Source: Bacteroidota bacterium (GTDB lineage: Bacteria; Bacteroidota; Bacteroidia; JAHEXY01). From it: a stretch of 64,000 nucleotides of DNA. The notes under the pieces are model-generated. The model ran no database searches. It was given only the letters and a program-made list of their open reading frames with translations, and had not been told where the DNA came from. This document shows positions 8,400 to 18,583 of this stretch, in pieces. Numbering within the stretch: position 1 is the stretch's first letter; the number at the start of each line of letters is the position of its first letter. Both the position numbers and the translations under genes were made by a program. Location: assembly GCA_023251875.1 (NCBI GenBank), contig JAHEXY010000006.1, positions 272,992-336,991 on the forward strand, in the 5' to 3' direction.

Positions 8400-10127
8400 A
8401 TGAATAAATATTTTATTTTATGCCTTTTGATTTCATTAGGTTTGGATACCTATTCTCAAAATGCATTGTATATACCAGATACCTTGAGTGGCACCACATT
8501 TAATTTAAATGTACAAGCAAGCACTAAAGTATTTTATACCGGGTATAATACCCCCACGTATGGTTACAACGGCAATTTTTTAGGTCCTACTTTATTAATT
8601 AATAAAGGAGATAGTATAACGCTGAATGTAACTAACAACCTCAGTGTTGCTACTACGGTTCACTGGCATGGCTTTCATGTTGCGCCTATGAATGATGGTG
8701 GGCCACATCAAATAATTAATCCTGCAAGTACATGGAGCCCATTTTTTAAAATGAGAAATGATGCCGCCACCTTTTGGTACCATCCCCATGGAGAAGGAAA
8801 AACTGAGATCCAGATTTCAAAAGGTTTGGCGGGAATGATAATCGTACGAGATAGCACTGAAGCTACTTACAAATTGCCAAGAAAATATGGAGTAGATGAT
8901 TTTCCATTAATTATTCAGTCAAAATCTTTTGATGTATTGTATCAAATTGCAACGGCATCCCATGAAGATAGTATTATGATGGTGAACGGTACTATTGATC
9001 CTTACTTAGAAGTTCCCAAACAAGTGGTACGATTACGTTTATTAAATGCATCTGCTGATAGAACCTATTATTTTGGCTTATCTGACAGTTCTAATTTCTA
9101 TCTTATTGCTTCAGATGGAGGTTTGCTTGCTCAGCCTTATTCAACCAATCGTTTACGGTTATCCACCGGAGAACGTGCAGAAATCTTAATAGATTTTGGA
9201 GCTTACAACACAGGAAAACAACTTTACTTAAAAAGCTATGCTTCTGAATTGCCACAGGGTATTATAGGTGCAGATTCTGTTGGAACAAGTACCATAACCA
9301 TTTCAGAAGGCTATTATGGTAATCATCTAAATGGAGCAGATTTTAATGTATTAAGATTTGATGTAGTTGCTGCTACCGCTAATCCCATAATTACTATTCC
9401 AAGTTCATTTTTACCTCTAATTCCTTACGATGAATCTTTGGCAACAGTAAATAGAAGTATAAACTTATCACCAGATACTTTATCTGCCATGAGCGGTATA
9501 CAAGCCTATGTAGATGGTCCATTTTTAATGAATGATAAAAGTTTTGAAATGGATTCAATAAATGAAGTTGTTTATCTAAATGACGTAGAAATTTGGACAT
9601 TGACCAATAGCACCATGGTTGCTCATCCATTCCATATTCATGATATTGAATTTTATGTTTTAGATATTAATGGTAATTCCCCACCGCCAGAATACAGCGG
9701 CTTAAAAGATGTGATTTTGGTACAAGCAAAAGATACAGTAAGATTTATTACAAAGTTTACCACCTTTGCTGATAACTCTACGCCTTATATGTATCACTGT
9801 CATTTATTACATCATGAAGATGAAGGTATGATGGGTACTTTTTTAGTAGTTGATACAACGTTGTCTGGAATAAAAAATACTAATAAGAGTAAACCATTTA
9901 AACTATATCCCAATCCAGCATCTTCCATTATTCATTTGGAGTTTGCTGCTTCTTTAACTTTAAGAGCCCAACTAAGTATAATAGATGTTTTCGGTAAAAT
10001 AGTTATGAGTGAAACTATAAAAATAGAAACGAATGATATAGATATTTCTAATTTAGCAAGTGGAATTTATTTTATTAAGATACATGATAAATATAGTTTC
10101 TATTCTTATAAGTTTTGCAAGCTATGA
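8400..10127 (+). CDS. Multicopper oxidase with T9SS sorting domain
   Basis: All four copper-ligand motifs are present: HWHGFH at residues 88-93, WYHPHGEG near 127, HPFHIHDIEF near 405, and HCHLLHHEDEGM near 465. The last supplies the type 1 site (His-Cys-His-x3-His-x4-Met with an axial Met). The protein therefore looks like an active three-cupredoxin laccase/CueO-type enzyme that couples one-electron oxidation to O2 reduction. A signal peptide (to about residue 20) and a C-terminal T9SS domain (KLYPNPASSIIHLEF) place it outside the cell. It is the last gene of the four-gene exported redox cluster starting at 6105. Its substrate (Cu(I), phenolics or metals) cannot be read from the sequence. 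Confidence 0.92.
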   Translation: MNKYFILCLLISLGLDTYSQNALYIPDTLSGTTFNLNVQASTKVFYTGYNTPTYGYNGNFLGPTLLINKGDSITLNVTNNLSVATTVHWHGFHVAPMNDGGPHQIINPASTWSPFFKMRNDAATFWYHPHGEGKTEIQISKGLAGMIIVRDSTEATYKLPRKYGVDDFPLIIQSKSFDVLYQIATASHEDSIMMVNGTIDPYLEVPKQVVRLRLLNASADRTYYFGLSDSSNFYLIASDGGLLAQPYSTNRLRLSTGERAEILIDFGAYNTGKQLYLKSYASELPQGIIGADSVGTSTITISEGYYGNHLNGADFNVLRFDVVAATANPIITIPSSFLPLIPYDESLATVNRSINLSPDTLSAMSGIQAYVDGPFLMNDKSFEMDSINEVVYLNDVEIWTLTNSTMVAHPFHIHDIEFYVLDINGNSPPPEYSGLKDVILVQAKDTVRFITKFTTFADNSTPYMYHCHLLHHEDEGMMGTFLVVDTTLSGIKNTNKSKPFKLYPNPASSIIHLEFAASLTLRAQLSIIDVFGKIVMSETIKIETNDIDISNLASGIYFIKIHDKYSFYSYKFCKL

Positions 10128-10222
10128 AAGCTATATTACAGTTTTGCAATAGTACAAATTCAAAACTTAGTTGTAACAACATTATTTTTTATTTTAGGCT
10201 ATTCATTAATTCCTTTCTATAG

Positions 10223-12211
10223 ATGAGTGGCTCAAAATATTTGCAACACGCCATTGATATTGCAGAATCACTAATTGCCAAAGCTGAATATAATGAACAT
10301 GGCATGTACTGGAAATCCATGTCAATGGATATGCAAAATGATAATGCAATTATATGGAATGTATCAGATTCAATTTACAATGGAGTAGCCGGTATTACAT
10401 TATTTTTTGTTGAACTCTACAAATCGGTTCCCGAAAAAAAATATTTAAAGGTTATTGAACAATCTGCCGCTTGGCTAATTGAAAATGATAAAAATAATCC
10501 TACCCATTATTATAGTTTGTATTCCGGTCGTTTAGGAAGTGCTTATTGCCTATCTAAAATATATACACTCACTAAAAATCAGATTTACAAAAAGGCATCT
10601 GTTGAAATAGCTTTAAAAGCAGATGTGTTTTTAAAGGGTGAAAATTTAAAATATGATTTATTGGTTGGGCCTCCCGGATGTATAATTGGGCTATTACATA
10701 TTTATGAAGCTACTAAAGAAAATAAAATACTTGAAGTGCTAGATCTCTATGTTGCAACTGTTTTAGATAATTTATATTCTTCAGAGGCCGGCATTTATTG
10801 GAATAGAGGGAAAGACTATATACATGGTTTATGTGGGTTTTCTCATGGAGCAGCCGGTATGGCCTATATATTTCTTGAACTGGGCCATTATTTTAATAAT
10901 GATAGTTTTCTATGGCTTGCTGAACAAATTTTCAAGTATGAAAATTCTTATTATGATGCAAAAAATAGCAATTGGCCTGATTACAGAAAATCAATATATA
11001 AAGAAGGCGACTATAAAGATTTTATAAAAAAATATGAAGAAAAACAATTTGATTTTTTTACCAAGGGAGGAGATATGAATGCTTGGTGCCATGGAGCAGC
11101 AGGTATTGGATTATCAAGAGCGAGAGCTATTGAATGTTTACATGATGAACAATATAAAACTGATTTACAAAATGCCATCTATAAAGTGATACAATCAAAT
11201 ATAGAACCTAATCAAAAAATAAGAGAACTATATGGCTTATGCCATGGCGCGTGTGGCAATGCAGAAATTTTTGTCGATGCATTTGAAATTTTAAAAGATA
11301 ACAAACTAAAAAAATATGCAGAGCAAATTGCTGATAACGCTATTGTAGAAGAAAAAAAATATGGAGGCTATTTAAGTGGCTATTCTACCTCAAATGAACA
11401 AAATGATACGAGTTTATTTATGGGTAATGCAGGCATTGCCTACTTTATGCTTCGTATGAATGATTCAACTAAAACAGAAAGTGTTTTAGCTCCAAAATTA
11501 AAATCCATTTTTACTGGAGATGTGAAAAAATATACATCCATTACTATTTCCCCATCTCAACTGAAACGACAAATAATTAAAAAGCATTTTTTAAGAACCA
11601 TAAACCTAATAGAAGAGAATTTTAGCTCGACATTAAATTCATTTTTCGAAAATACTATTTCATCACAAAAATCGTTGCAGCATGATTTTTTTCAATTTAT
11701 AAACGCTGTAACTTTTTATAAACAATACCCAATTATAGAAGAAATATTTTCTTTGGAATGGGAAAAGTATTTAGCAACCGAATCTATTAAAAGTGATGTA
11801 TTGAATTATGTTCAAGCCTTATATTCAATCGAAAAATTTGAGGAATATCAAAATCTAGCGACTCAAGATTTTCTTAATCTTAAATTAAAATTTATTGACG
11901 AAGCTAAAATCATTACCACGCATTTTAATTGGCAAGAATATATATCAATTGATATTCAATCTCCTCTTCCGGAAAATGAATTATACGTTTTATTACTTCC
12001 TTTTTTTAGTGGAACGATTGAACTTCAAATTTCTGATCTATTAGCTGCTTTATTAACTTCATTTACTGAAGCAAATAAAGTCGAAATGGTCTTGAATGAA
12101 GTAGTAGATAATTTTAAAGATGAGCCTGATGATGTGCAGTCTCAAATAAAAAACGCTGTTATTCAAAATATCATGTATGGCATTCAAAAGGGAATGCTAA
12201 TTCCAGAATAA
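10223..12211 (+). CDS. LanC-like lanthionine cyclase with C-terminal extension
   Basis: Residues 1-440 are a LanC alpha/alpha-toroid: GFSHGAAG (205-212), WCHGAAGIG (288-296) and LCHGACG (339-345) are the repeated signatures. C289, C340 and H341 match the three zinc ligands used by NisC-type cyclases to activate Cys thiols for addition to dehydroamino acids. Standard LanC proteins are ~400-450 residues. This one has ~215 extra residues whose last 70 (about ISDLLAALLTSFTEAN to GIQKGMLIP) look like a small helical or winged-helix domain similar in pattern to PqqD-type leader-binding domains; that is inference. It is coded on the same strand as the dehydratase-like gene 8 kb upstream. No precursor peptide gene was found between them. 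Confidence 0.8.
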   Translation: MSGSKYLQHAIDIAESLIAKAEYNEHGMYWKSMSMDMQNDNAIIWNVSDSIYNGVAGITLFFVELYKSVPEKKYLKVIEQSAAWLIENDKNNPTHYYSLYSGRLGSAYCLSKIYTLTKNQIYKKASVEIALKADVFLKGENLKYDLLVGPPGCIIGLLHIYEATKENKILEVLDLYVATVLDNLYSSEAGIYWNRGKDYIHGLCGFSHGAAGMAYIFLELGHYFNNDSFLWLAEQIFKYENSYYDAKNSNWPDYRKSIYKEGDYKDFIKKYEEKQFDFFTKGGDMNAWCHGAAGIGLSRARAIECLHDEQYKTDLQNAIYKVIQSNIEPNQKIRELYGLCHGACGNAEIFVDAFEILKDNKLKKYAEQIADNAIVEEKKYGGYLSGYSTSNEQNDTSLFMGNAGIAYFMLRMNDSTKTESVLAPKLKSIFTGDVKKYTSITISPSQLKRQIIKKHFLRTINLIEENFSSTLNSFFENTISSQKSLQHDFFQFINAVTFYKQYPIIEEIFSLEWEKYLATESIKSDVLNYVQALYSIEKFEEYQNLATQDFLNLKLKFIDEAKIITTHFNWQEYISIDIQSPLPENELYVLLLPFFSGTIELQISDLLAALLTSFTEANKVEMVLNEVVDNFKDEPDDVQSQIKNAVIQNIMYGIQKGMLIPE

Positions 12212-12254
12212 CTAACATTAAGTTTTTTGGATAAATAAAATCTATTCATAATAT

Positions 12255-12287
12255 AATGCGGTTGGAGACCTAAGTTTACAAACGTAG
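12255..12287 (+). repeat. Fragment of the CGTAGC hairpin repeat
   Basis: This stretch (ATGCGGTTGGAGACCTAAG then TTTACAAACGTAG) is a diverged piece of the repeat present more fully at 57061-57215 and 59680-59834. It indicates that the repeat is dispersed in the genome and not confined to the jet locus. Confidence 0.55.
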
Positions 12288-12348
12288 TAATCTTTTTCTA
12301 GCACATCAATTATAGATTATGCCATTTTTTAGTCTTGATAAATAAGCC

Positions 12349-12356
12349 TACCTTTG
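12349..12356 (+). promoter_or_regulatory. Bacteroidota -7 element TACCTTTG
   Basis: TACCTTTG matches TAnnTTTG and lies 31 bases before the ATG at 12388. A T-rich stretch around 12325-12330 sits at roughly the -33 distance but is not a clean TTTG. Confidence 0.5.
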
Positions 12357-12387
12357 CACCCGATTTACTAACCCTGATATCTGATTT

Positions 12388-15300
12388 ATGAACCCATCCA
12401 AGATTGCTACATTCATGGTAGCAAGTTTATTATTATCATATTTTTCTTTTTCGCAAAACGCCAGTGTAAAATCATATAAAAAAATAAGTGACACACAAGG
12501 TAATTTTAGTGGTACTTTAATTGATACTGCAAGATTTGGTTCTGCCGTTGCCAATATTGGAGATTTAAATAACGATGGAGTTACTGATTTTGCTGTTGGT
12601 GCAGAATATGATACTGATGGAGGTATAGGCAGAGGTGCTGTTTGGATTCTTTTTATGAAAAATGATGGAACTGTAAAAAGTTATCAAAAAATTAGTTACA
12701 CACAAGGTAATTTCAATGGCTATTTATATAATTACGATCATTTTGGTTGTGCTATAACATCTTTAGGTGATTTAGATAAAGATGGTATTACGGATATTGC
12801 CGTTGGCGCAAAGGGTGATGATGAAGGTGGCACTAGTACAGGATCTGTATATGTTTTGTTTCTCAAAACAGATGGAACCGTAAAAAGTTATCAAAAAATA
12901 AACAATGAATTTGCAAATGGGAGCAACTTTACGGGCCCACTTGATAGTTTAGATTGGTTTGGTTATTCATTAGCCAATATTGGAGATTTTAATGGTGACG
13001 GAATTGTAGATCTTGCTGTTGGAGCTCCTCAAGACGATGATTACTATGGCAGTTATGAATACAACAGCGATAATTATGGAGCTGTTTGGATTTTGATGCT
13101 TAGTACGGATGGTACAGTAAAGTCCTATAAAAAAATTAGTGCAGACCAAAATATGATGCCTTTATTTCATGCCTATTTAGATGAAGGAGATAATTTTGGA
13201 AATTCGGTTACTGTAATAGGCGATGTAAATGGTGATGGTATAAATGATATAGCTATTGGAGCTCCTTTTACCGATGATGGAGGAGTGGGTTATAGCGCAA
13301 ATTATGGTGCTATTTATATTCTATTTCTTGACCCTACAACAGTACTAAAAACTTCTGCACCCCCTCAAATGATTAGTAGTTTAAATGGCAGTTTTACTGC
13401 ATCTCTTGATAGTGCAGATTATTTTGGAATCTCGCTTACAGCGGCAGGAGATTTAAATGGAGATAATATTCCGGATGTAATTGTAGGAGCTCATCAGGAT
13501 GATGATGGAGGAACAAATCAAGGAGCATTGTATTCTTTATTTCTAGAAACCAATGGTAAAGTAAAATCGTATCAAAAAATAAGTGAAACCAGTGGAAATT
13601 TTTTAGGTAGTTTAGATGCTAATGATCAATTTGCTTATTCGCTGGCTTATGTAGGAGATGTAAATGGAGACAATGATCCTGATATATTGGTTGGAGCTGT
13701 TTATGATGATGATGGAGGAGCAGATCATGGAGCAGTTTGGCTTTTAAATTTAAAAGCCACTCATACTTTAACTTTATCTACTACAACTTATGATCCGGTT
13801 TGTTATGGTTACAATACAGGAGAAGCAACGGTAAGTGTTACAGGAGGAGTGAGCCCGTATACTTATTTATGGGATGATATTTATTCTCAAACTACAGCTA
13901 CAGCATATGGGTTATCTGCAGGTACATATTCTGTAACGGTTACAGATTATAATGGCACAAGTAGCACAACAAGTGTAACCATTACTCAACCTTTAACTGC
14001 AATTAGTATTAGTGGAACCGTTACCAATACAAGTAGTGGGTTAAATAATGGTTCAATAAATATTAGCGTGAGTGGAGGTACATCTCCTTATACTTATAAT
14101 TGGTCAAATTGGGAAACTTCACAAGATGTTAGTGGATTAAGTGCAGGAACTTATAATGTTTGGGTGTATGATGATAATGGATGTTTTACTGTGGATACCT
14201 TTGTTGTAAGTGCAAGCTCAAGTACACTTACTGTTTCTGGAACAATAAAAACGGAAACAGGTGCCACAGTAAATAAAGCTATTGTTAGTTTAAGCGGAAA
14301 CTCCACTTCTTCTTATACAACAAGCAGTAATGGCACATACAGTTTTAGTGTAAGTTCAAATAAAAATTATACAATCACACCATCAAAAATAAATGATGTT
14401 AATACCAATAATGGCGTTTCAACTTTAGATATCTTATTAGTTCAACAGCATATCTTAAATGCTAGTTTACTCTCATCTGCATATAAAATAATTGCGGCAG
14501 ATGTAAATAATTCTAAAAGCATAACAACATTAGACATACTGTATATTCAATCATTAATTTTGTCCAATACCACCAGTTTTCCGGGAAACAAACTTTGGAG
14601 CTTTGTATCTTCTGATTATACTTTTTCTGACCCGTATAATCCTTGGGGTTTTGACTCAACTAGAGCTTATAACAGTATTACTTCTAATTATACCAATCAA
14701 GATTTTATTGGTGTTAAACTCGGGGATGTAAATAACAGTTGGGATAATTCCATTAATAAAACTTCAAGCAATAAAAATATTACTTTTTATATTGAAGATG
14801 CAAGTGGATCATTAGGAGATACCATAGATATTAAAATAAAATTAGCAGATGCAATTCAATTATTGTCGTTTCAATTTACTTTAAATTGGGATGAGAATCA
14901 TTTACAATATTTAAACCTAGAAAAAAATGGGCTAGATAATATTCAATTAGGAGAATCTCAAATTAGTGATGGCAAATTGGGATTACTTTGGTATGATAAG
15001 AATTTAACAGGAGAAGAGTTTACCGACACATCAACTGTACTTACCCTACATTTTTTAATTAAAACGAATTCGCTATCAAATAGTGATTTAAAAATTGACG
15101 GATCAATGGTAGCTGAAGAAGCTATTGACGATGCTATGCAGCCTGTAAATATTATAAGTAAAAATGGAACTTTAATTACAAATGGAATTAATGATGAGAA
15201 AAATTCTATTTCAAATATTTCAGTTTATCCCAATCCAACAAATGAAGAAGTAAGCATAAGTTATTTAAATAAATGCAAACAAAATATTTCAATTGAATTG

Positions 15301-15471
15301 TATAATTGTATTGGAGAAAAAATTCTCGAGAGCAATAATTTATTAGATCAAGGAATTCAAAAATTCTCTATTAACAATAAAGAAATTAAAGGAGCTGGTA
15401 TTTATTATCTTTCTATTCGTACATCAAATAATAGTATCCGCATCCTAAAAAAAATAATTTGGGTAGATTAA
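12388..15471 (+). CDS. FG-GAP, SprB, dockerin and cohesin-like repeat protein with T9SS sorting domain
   Basis: A 1027-residue secreted mosaic. After the signal peptide, six FG-GAP/integrin-type calcium loops occur (for example DLNNDGVTDFAVGA, DFNGDGIVDLAVGA, DVNGDGINDIAIGA), forming a beta-propeller over residues ~20-450. Two SprB-type repeats follow (SGGTSPYTYNWS, LSAGTYNVWVYDDNG). Next come a carboxypeptidase-regulatory-like fold and a type I dockerin pair (NTNNGVSTLDILLVQQHIL and NNSKSITTLDILYIQSLIL). A cohesin-like beta domain spans about 795-920, and the T9SS domain (VYPNPTNEEVSISY) closes the protein. SprB-type repeats are known from gliding adhesins. Dockerin and cohesin-like modules in one chain could allow self-assembly. 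Confidence 0.88.
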   Translation: MNPSKIATFMVASLLLSYFSFSQNASVKSYKKISDTQGNFSGTLIDTARFGSAVANIGDLNNDGVTDFAVGAEYDTDGGIGRGAVWILFMKNDGTVKSYQKISYTQGNFNGYLYNYDHFGCAITSLGDLDKDGITDIAVGAKGDDEGGTSTGSVYVLFLKTDGTVKSYQKINNEFANGSNFTGPLDSLDWFGYSLANIGDFNGDGIVDLAVGAPQDDDYYGSYEYNSDNYGAVWILMLSTDGTVKSYKKISADQNMMPLFHAYLDEGDNFGNSVTVIGDVNGDGINDIAIGAPFTDDGGVGYSANYGAIYILFLDPTTVLKTSAPPQMISSLNGSFTASLDSADYFGISLTAAGDLNGDNIPDVIVGAHQDDDGGTNQGALYSLFLETNGKVKSYQKISETSGNFLGSLDANDQFAYSLAYVGDVNGDNDPDILVGAVYDDDGGADHGAVWLLNLKATHTLTLSTTTYDPVCYGYNTGEATVSVTGGVSPYTYLWDDIYSQTTATAYGLSAGTYSVTVTDYNGTSSTTSVTITQPLTAISISGTVTNTSSGLNNGSINISVSGGTSPYTYNWSNWETSQDVSGLSAGTYNVWVYDDNGCFTVDTFVVSASSSTLTVSGTIKTETGATVNKAIVSLSGNSTSSYTTSSNGTYSFSVSSNKNYTITPSKINDVNTNNGVSTLDILLVQQHILNASLLSSAYKIIAADVNNSKSITTLDILYIQSLILSNTTSFPGNKLWSFVSSDYTFSDPYNPWGFDSTRAYNSITSNYTNQDFIGVKLGDVNNSWDNSINKTSSNKNITFYIEDASGSLGDTIDIKIKLADAIQLLSFQFTLNWDENHLQYLNLEKNGLDNIQLGESQISDGKLGLLWYDKNLTGEEFTDTSTVLTLHFLIKTNSLSNSDLKIDGSMVAEEAIDDAMQPVNIISKNGTLITNGINDEKNSISNISVYPNPTNEEVSISYLNKCKQNISIELYNCIGEKILESNNLLDQGIQKFSINNKEIKGAGIYYLSIRTSNNSIRILKKIIWVD

Positions 15472-15616
15472 CAAACTGTTTTAATCCAGACCGACAGATG
15501 CACTGTTATGCAGAGCATGCAATGTTGTTCTTTTCTTCAAAAATATAAACATTTGATAGCTCAATAACATTTTTTATTAGGTTTGTACTTAATCTAAAAT
15601 ATACCGATACTAATTT

Positions 15617-17038
15617 ATGAATTCAAGCAAACAACAATCACAATTATATACTCTGGTAGTAGTATTTTTCTTTTGGGGATTTGTAGCTGCATCAAATGGA
15701 ATTTTTATTCCCTTTTGTAAAAACCATTTTAATCTTTCTCAGTTTCAAAGTCAATTGATCGACTCTACTTTTTATGGCGGTTATTTTATTGGCTCTCTTA
15801 TTTTATTTTTTCTTTCTGCTTTTGTAAAAATTGATATCCTTAATAAAATTGGTTACAAAAAAGGAATTATATACGGATTACTTATTTCAATAGTTGGAGC
15901 CCTAGCCATTATTCCATCGGTAAATGCAGGTTCATTCAATTTAATTTTAGCCTCTTTTTTTATTATTGCATTAGGTTTTAGTTTGCAACAAACTGCTGCG
16001 CAACCCTTTGTTGTTGCATTGGGCCCAATAGAATCTGCATCGCACCGTTTAAATTTTGCAGGAAGTGTGAATTCTTTAGGTACAACCTTTGGCCCTTTAA
16101 TAGTAAGTTATGTTTTATTTGGCTCTGTGAGTGGAGCAAGCGAAGCTACACTTGGCAACATTAGTAATTTATATTTAATTCTTGCAGGAGTTTTTTTAGC
16201 TGTGGTTATTTATTTCTCCATTTCAAAAATGCCTGAAGTTACCAGTAAAGAAAACTATGAAAATGCTTTAGGTGTTTTAAAATACTCTCAATTGGTATTG
16301 GGTATGATAGCCATATTTACCTATGTGGGTGTTGAAGTAAGTATACAAAGTAATATGGGTGCTCTTTTAAAATTACCTGAATTTGGTTCTTTTGATGCTG
16401 CACATATCTCCAGTTTTATTTCATTGTATTGGGGAAGTTTAATGATTGGTCGTTGGACAGGAGCTCTCTCAGCTTTTCAATTAAACAAATTAACAAGAAA
16501 TATTCTCACAGTTGTAGTTCCATTTATTGCATTTGGGATAGTGCTTTTTGTAAATCATTTAAGAGGTAATGATATTAGTGAATTATATCAATATGGCATT
16601 TGTGTATTGGCTATTATTGCTTGCATTTTCTGGGGACAACAAAAACCGGCTCAATCACTTTTTGTTTTTTCTATTTTAGGATTTGTAGCCATGCTTATTG
16701 GTATATTAACTACAGGCAAAATTGCTACTTATGCTTTTTTAAGCGGAGGTTTAGCATGCAGCATTATGTGGCCCAATATTTTTAGTATGGCTTTAGCAGG
16801 TTTAGGAAAATATACCAGCCAAGGAAGTTCATTTTTAATTATGATGATTTTAGGCGGGGCTATTATCCCTCCTTTACAAGGCACCTTGGCAGATATGCCA
16901 AGCATTGGCATTCATTATTCATATATAGTAGCCTTACTTTGTTTCGCCTATATTGCTTTTTTTGCAATAAAAGTGAAAGCTGTTTTAAAAACTCAAGGCA
17001 TTAACATAGATGAGTTAAAAACAGAGGCAGGGCATTAA
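15617..17038 (+). CDS. Sugar MFS transporter, FucP/GluP (glucose/galactose:H+ symporter) type
   Basis: A 473-residue protein with about twelve hydrophobic segments, opening with FFFWGFVAASNGIFIPF. It shows the FucP-family features: the FFxWGF entry helix, a conserved QQTAAQPFVVALGP stretch in helix 4-5, and the GxxxGP motif (SLGTTFGPLIV). In the family it imports glucose, galactose or fucose with protons across the inner membrane. It stands alone, with a long imperfect inverted repeat after its stop that separates it from the convergent aspartate kinase. The sugar specificity is not readable from the sequence. Confidence 0.88.
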   Translation: MNSSKQQSQLYTLVVVFFFWGFVAASNGIFIPFCKNHFNLSQFQSQLIDSTFYGGYFIGSLILFFLSAFVKIDILNKIGYKKGIIYGLLISIVGALAIIPSVNAGSFNLILASFFIIALGFSLQQTAAQPFVVALGPIESASHRLNFAGSVNSLGTTFGPLIVSYVLFGSVSGASEATLGNISNLYLILAGVFLAVVIYFSISKMPEVTSKENYENALGVLKYSQLVLGMIAIFTYVGVEVSIQSNMGALLKLPEFGSFDAAHISSFISLYWGSLMIGRWTGALSAFQLNKLTRNILTVVVPFIAFGIVLFVNHLRGNDISELYQYGICVLAIIACIFWGQQKPAQSLFVFSILGFVAMLIGILTTGKIATYAFLSGGLACSIMWPNIFSMALAGLGKYTSQGSSFLIMMILGGAIIPPLQGTLADMPSIGIHYSYIVALLCFAYIAFFAIKVKAVLKTQGINIDELKTEAGH

Positions 17039-17065
17039 AGAAATAATATTATTTTATTACAAAAC

Positions 17066-17133
17066 TGAGGTAACAAATTATCCGATAATTTACTACCTCA
17101 TGGTGCAAAATTATCGGATATTTTATAACCTCA
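17066..17133. terminator. Long imperfect inverted repeat between convergent genes
   Basis: The left arm (17066-17091, starting TGAGGTAACAAATTATCCG) pairs with the right arm (17107-17133, ending ATTTTATAACCTCA) over about 24 bp with a few mismatches and a ~15-base loop. It lies between the sugar transporter and the aspartate kinase, which converge here. A bidirectional terminator is the simplest reading. T-runs are weak, so a cruciform or mobile remnant is possible. Confidence 0.5.
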
Positions 17134-18474
17134 CTATGCCAATACTTCTTGTGGCATAAACAAAACATCATTTACTGACTGCAATGCTTGCTTTTTGTAT
17201 TTGCTATTAATCAGCAATGAAATATTCTTCTTGCTTCCGCCATAGGAAATCATACGGATAGGAATCTTGCTGAATGCTTTTAACACATCTTGCGCATGGC
17301 CATAACTTTCTGAAGCAAAATTACCCACTATACAAATAATAGTTTGGTCTTTATCTACATCAACACTTGCGTATTCTTCTAATTCCTTTAAAATATCTTT
17401 TAGGTGAGTAGTATCGTCAATAGTAAGCGATACGGCTACTTCAGAAGTAGTAATCATATCAATTGGTGTTTTGTATCTTTCAAATACTTCAAAAATGCTT
17501 CTTAAAAATCCATAAGCAAGTAGCATGCGGCTCGATCGAATTTTAATAGCCACAATACCATCTTTAGCCGCCACAGCAACATATGTTCTGTTTGAATCAT
17601 TAGTAGAAATTAAGGTGCCCTTAGCCTCCGGCTGCATTGTATTTAATAATCGAACCGGAACGTTTTCTTGCCAAGCCGGTAAAATACTTGAAGGATGCAA
17701 AATTTTAGCTCCAAAGTAAGCGAGCTCTGCAGCTTCATCAAACGACATTTCTGCAATAGGATACGTTTTATCTACAAATCGAGGATCATTATTATGCATA
17801 CCATCAATATCCGTCCAAATTTGAATCTCGTCAGATTTTAATGCCGCACCAATTAAAGAAGCTGTATAATCACTTCCTCCACGTTTTAGGTTATCTACTT
17901 TACCATAAGAATTTCTACAAATATAACCTTGAGTAATAAATAACTTACAATCTTTATGTTTATTTAATTCTATATTTAAATTTTCACGAATGTAATCGAG
18001 CATGGGCTCTTTATCTTCATCAATACGCATAAATTCAAGAGCGGGTAAAAGAACCGACTTCTCTCCTATTTCTTCTAAATAATATTGAAACAAAGCCGTT
18101 GAAATTAATTCCCCTTGAGCTAAAATTGCTCTTTCTTCATGAACCGTAAATAAATCATTAGCAAAATTGAGGAGAAACTTAAAATGTTCTTCTAATAAAG
18201 CTACCGCTTTCTTTTTTGCATCTTCTTTTGAGTATAGTTTTGCAATAAACCCCTGATACTTTTCGTGTAATTGTTTAATGTGCAAAGCAGCCTTGTCTTT
18301 ATCTCCATTATGATAGCATTTGCTTATCTCAACCAATTGATTCGTAACTCCTGACACGGCTGATAATACAACTATTCTTGTATCGTTTGATCGAATTAAT
18401 TTGGCTACATCAAACATTCTTTCAGGTGCTCCAACAGAAGTACCTCCAAATTTTAATACTTTTTTAATATGCAT
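17134..18474 (-). CDS. lysC: Aspartate kinase, monofunctional
   Basis: A 446-residue enzyme that phosphorylates L-aspartate to open the lysine, threonine, methionine and diaminopimelate pathways. The amino-acid kinase domain begins KKVLKFGGTSVG at the N-terminus; a GGSDYTASLIGAAL segment near residue 210 binds substrate. Two ACT domains occupy about residues 300-446 (TSEVAVSLTID, KNISLLINSKYKK) and normally mediate feedback inhibition. There is no fused homoserine dehydrogenase. The leader of about 110 bases between a TAnnTTTG-type promoter and the ATG contains a copy of the CCCTCTCC palindromic element. Confidence 0.95.
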   Translation of the reverse strand: MHIKKVLKFGGTSVGAPERMFDVAKLIRSNDTRIVVLSAVSGVTNQLVEISKCYHNGDKDKAALHIKQLHEKYQGFIAKLYSKEDAKKKAVALLEEHFKFLLNFANDLFTVHEERAILAQGELISTALFQYYLEEIGEKSVLLPALEFMRIDEDKEPMLDYIRENLNIELNKHKDCKLFITQGYICRNSYGKVDNLKRGGSDYTASLIGAALKSDEIQIWTDIDGMHNNDPRFVDKTYPIAEMSFDEAAELAYFGAKILHPSSILPAWQENVPVRLLNTMQPEAKGTLISTNDSNRTYVAVAAKDGIVAIKIRSSRMLLAYGFLRSIFEVFERYKTPIDMITTSEVAVSLTIDDTTHLKDILKELEEYASVDVDKDQTIICIVGNFASESYGHAQDVLKAFSKIPIRMISYGGSKKNISLLINSKYKKQALQSVNDVLFMPQEVLA

Positions 18475-18504
18475 AATTTAAACTTGATTAAAAATTACAT
18501 TCAA

Positions 18505-18545
18505 ATCTCCTCTCCTTTGGGAGAGGTCGGGTGAGGGCATAAAAA
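18505..18545. repeat. CCCTCTCC/GGAGAGGG palindromic element, copy 1
   Basis: CCTCTCC at 18509-18515 pairs with GGAGAGG at 18520-18526 across a TTTG loop, followed by the conserved tail TCGGGTGAGGGCATAAA. It lies in the aspartate kinase leader. Its tail (GGCATAAAAA) is shared with copy 2 at 19531. Confidence 0.8.
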
Positions 18546-18583
18546 AATAATTTTTAAAACCCATACAACTAACAATTATTTTG

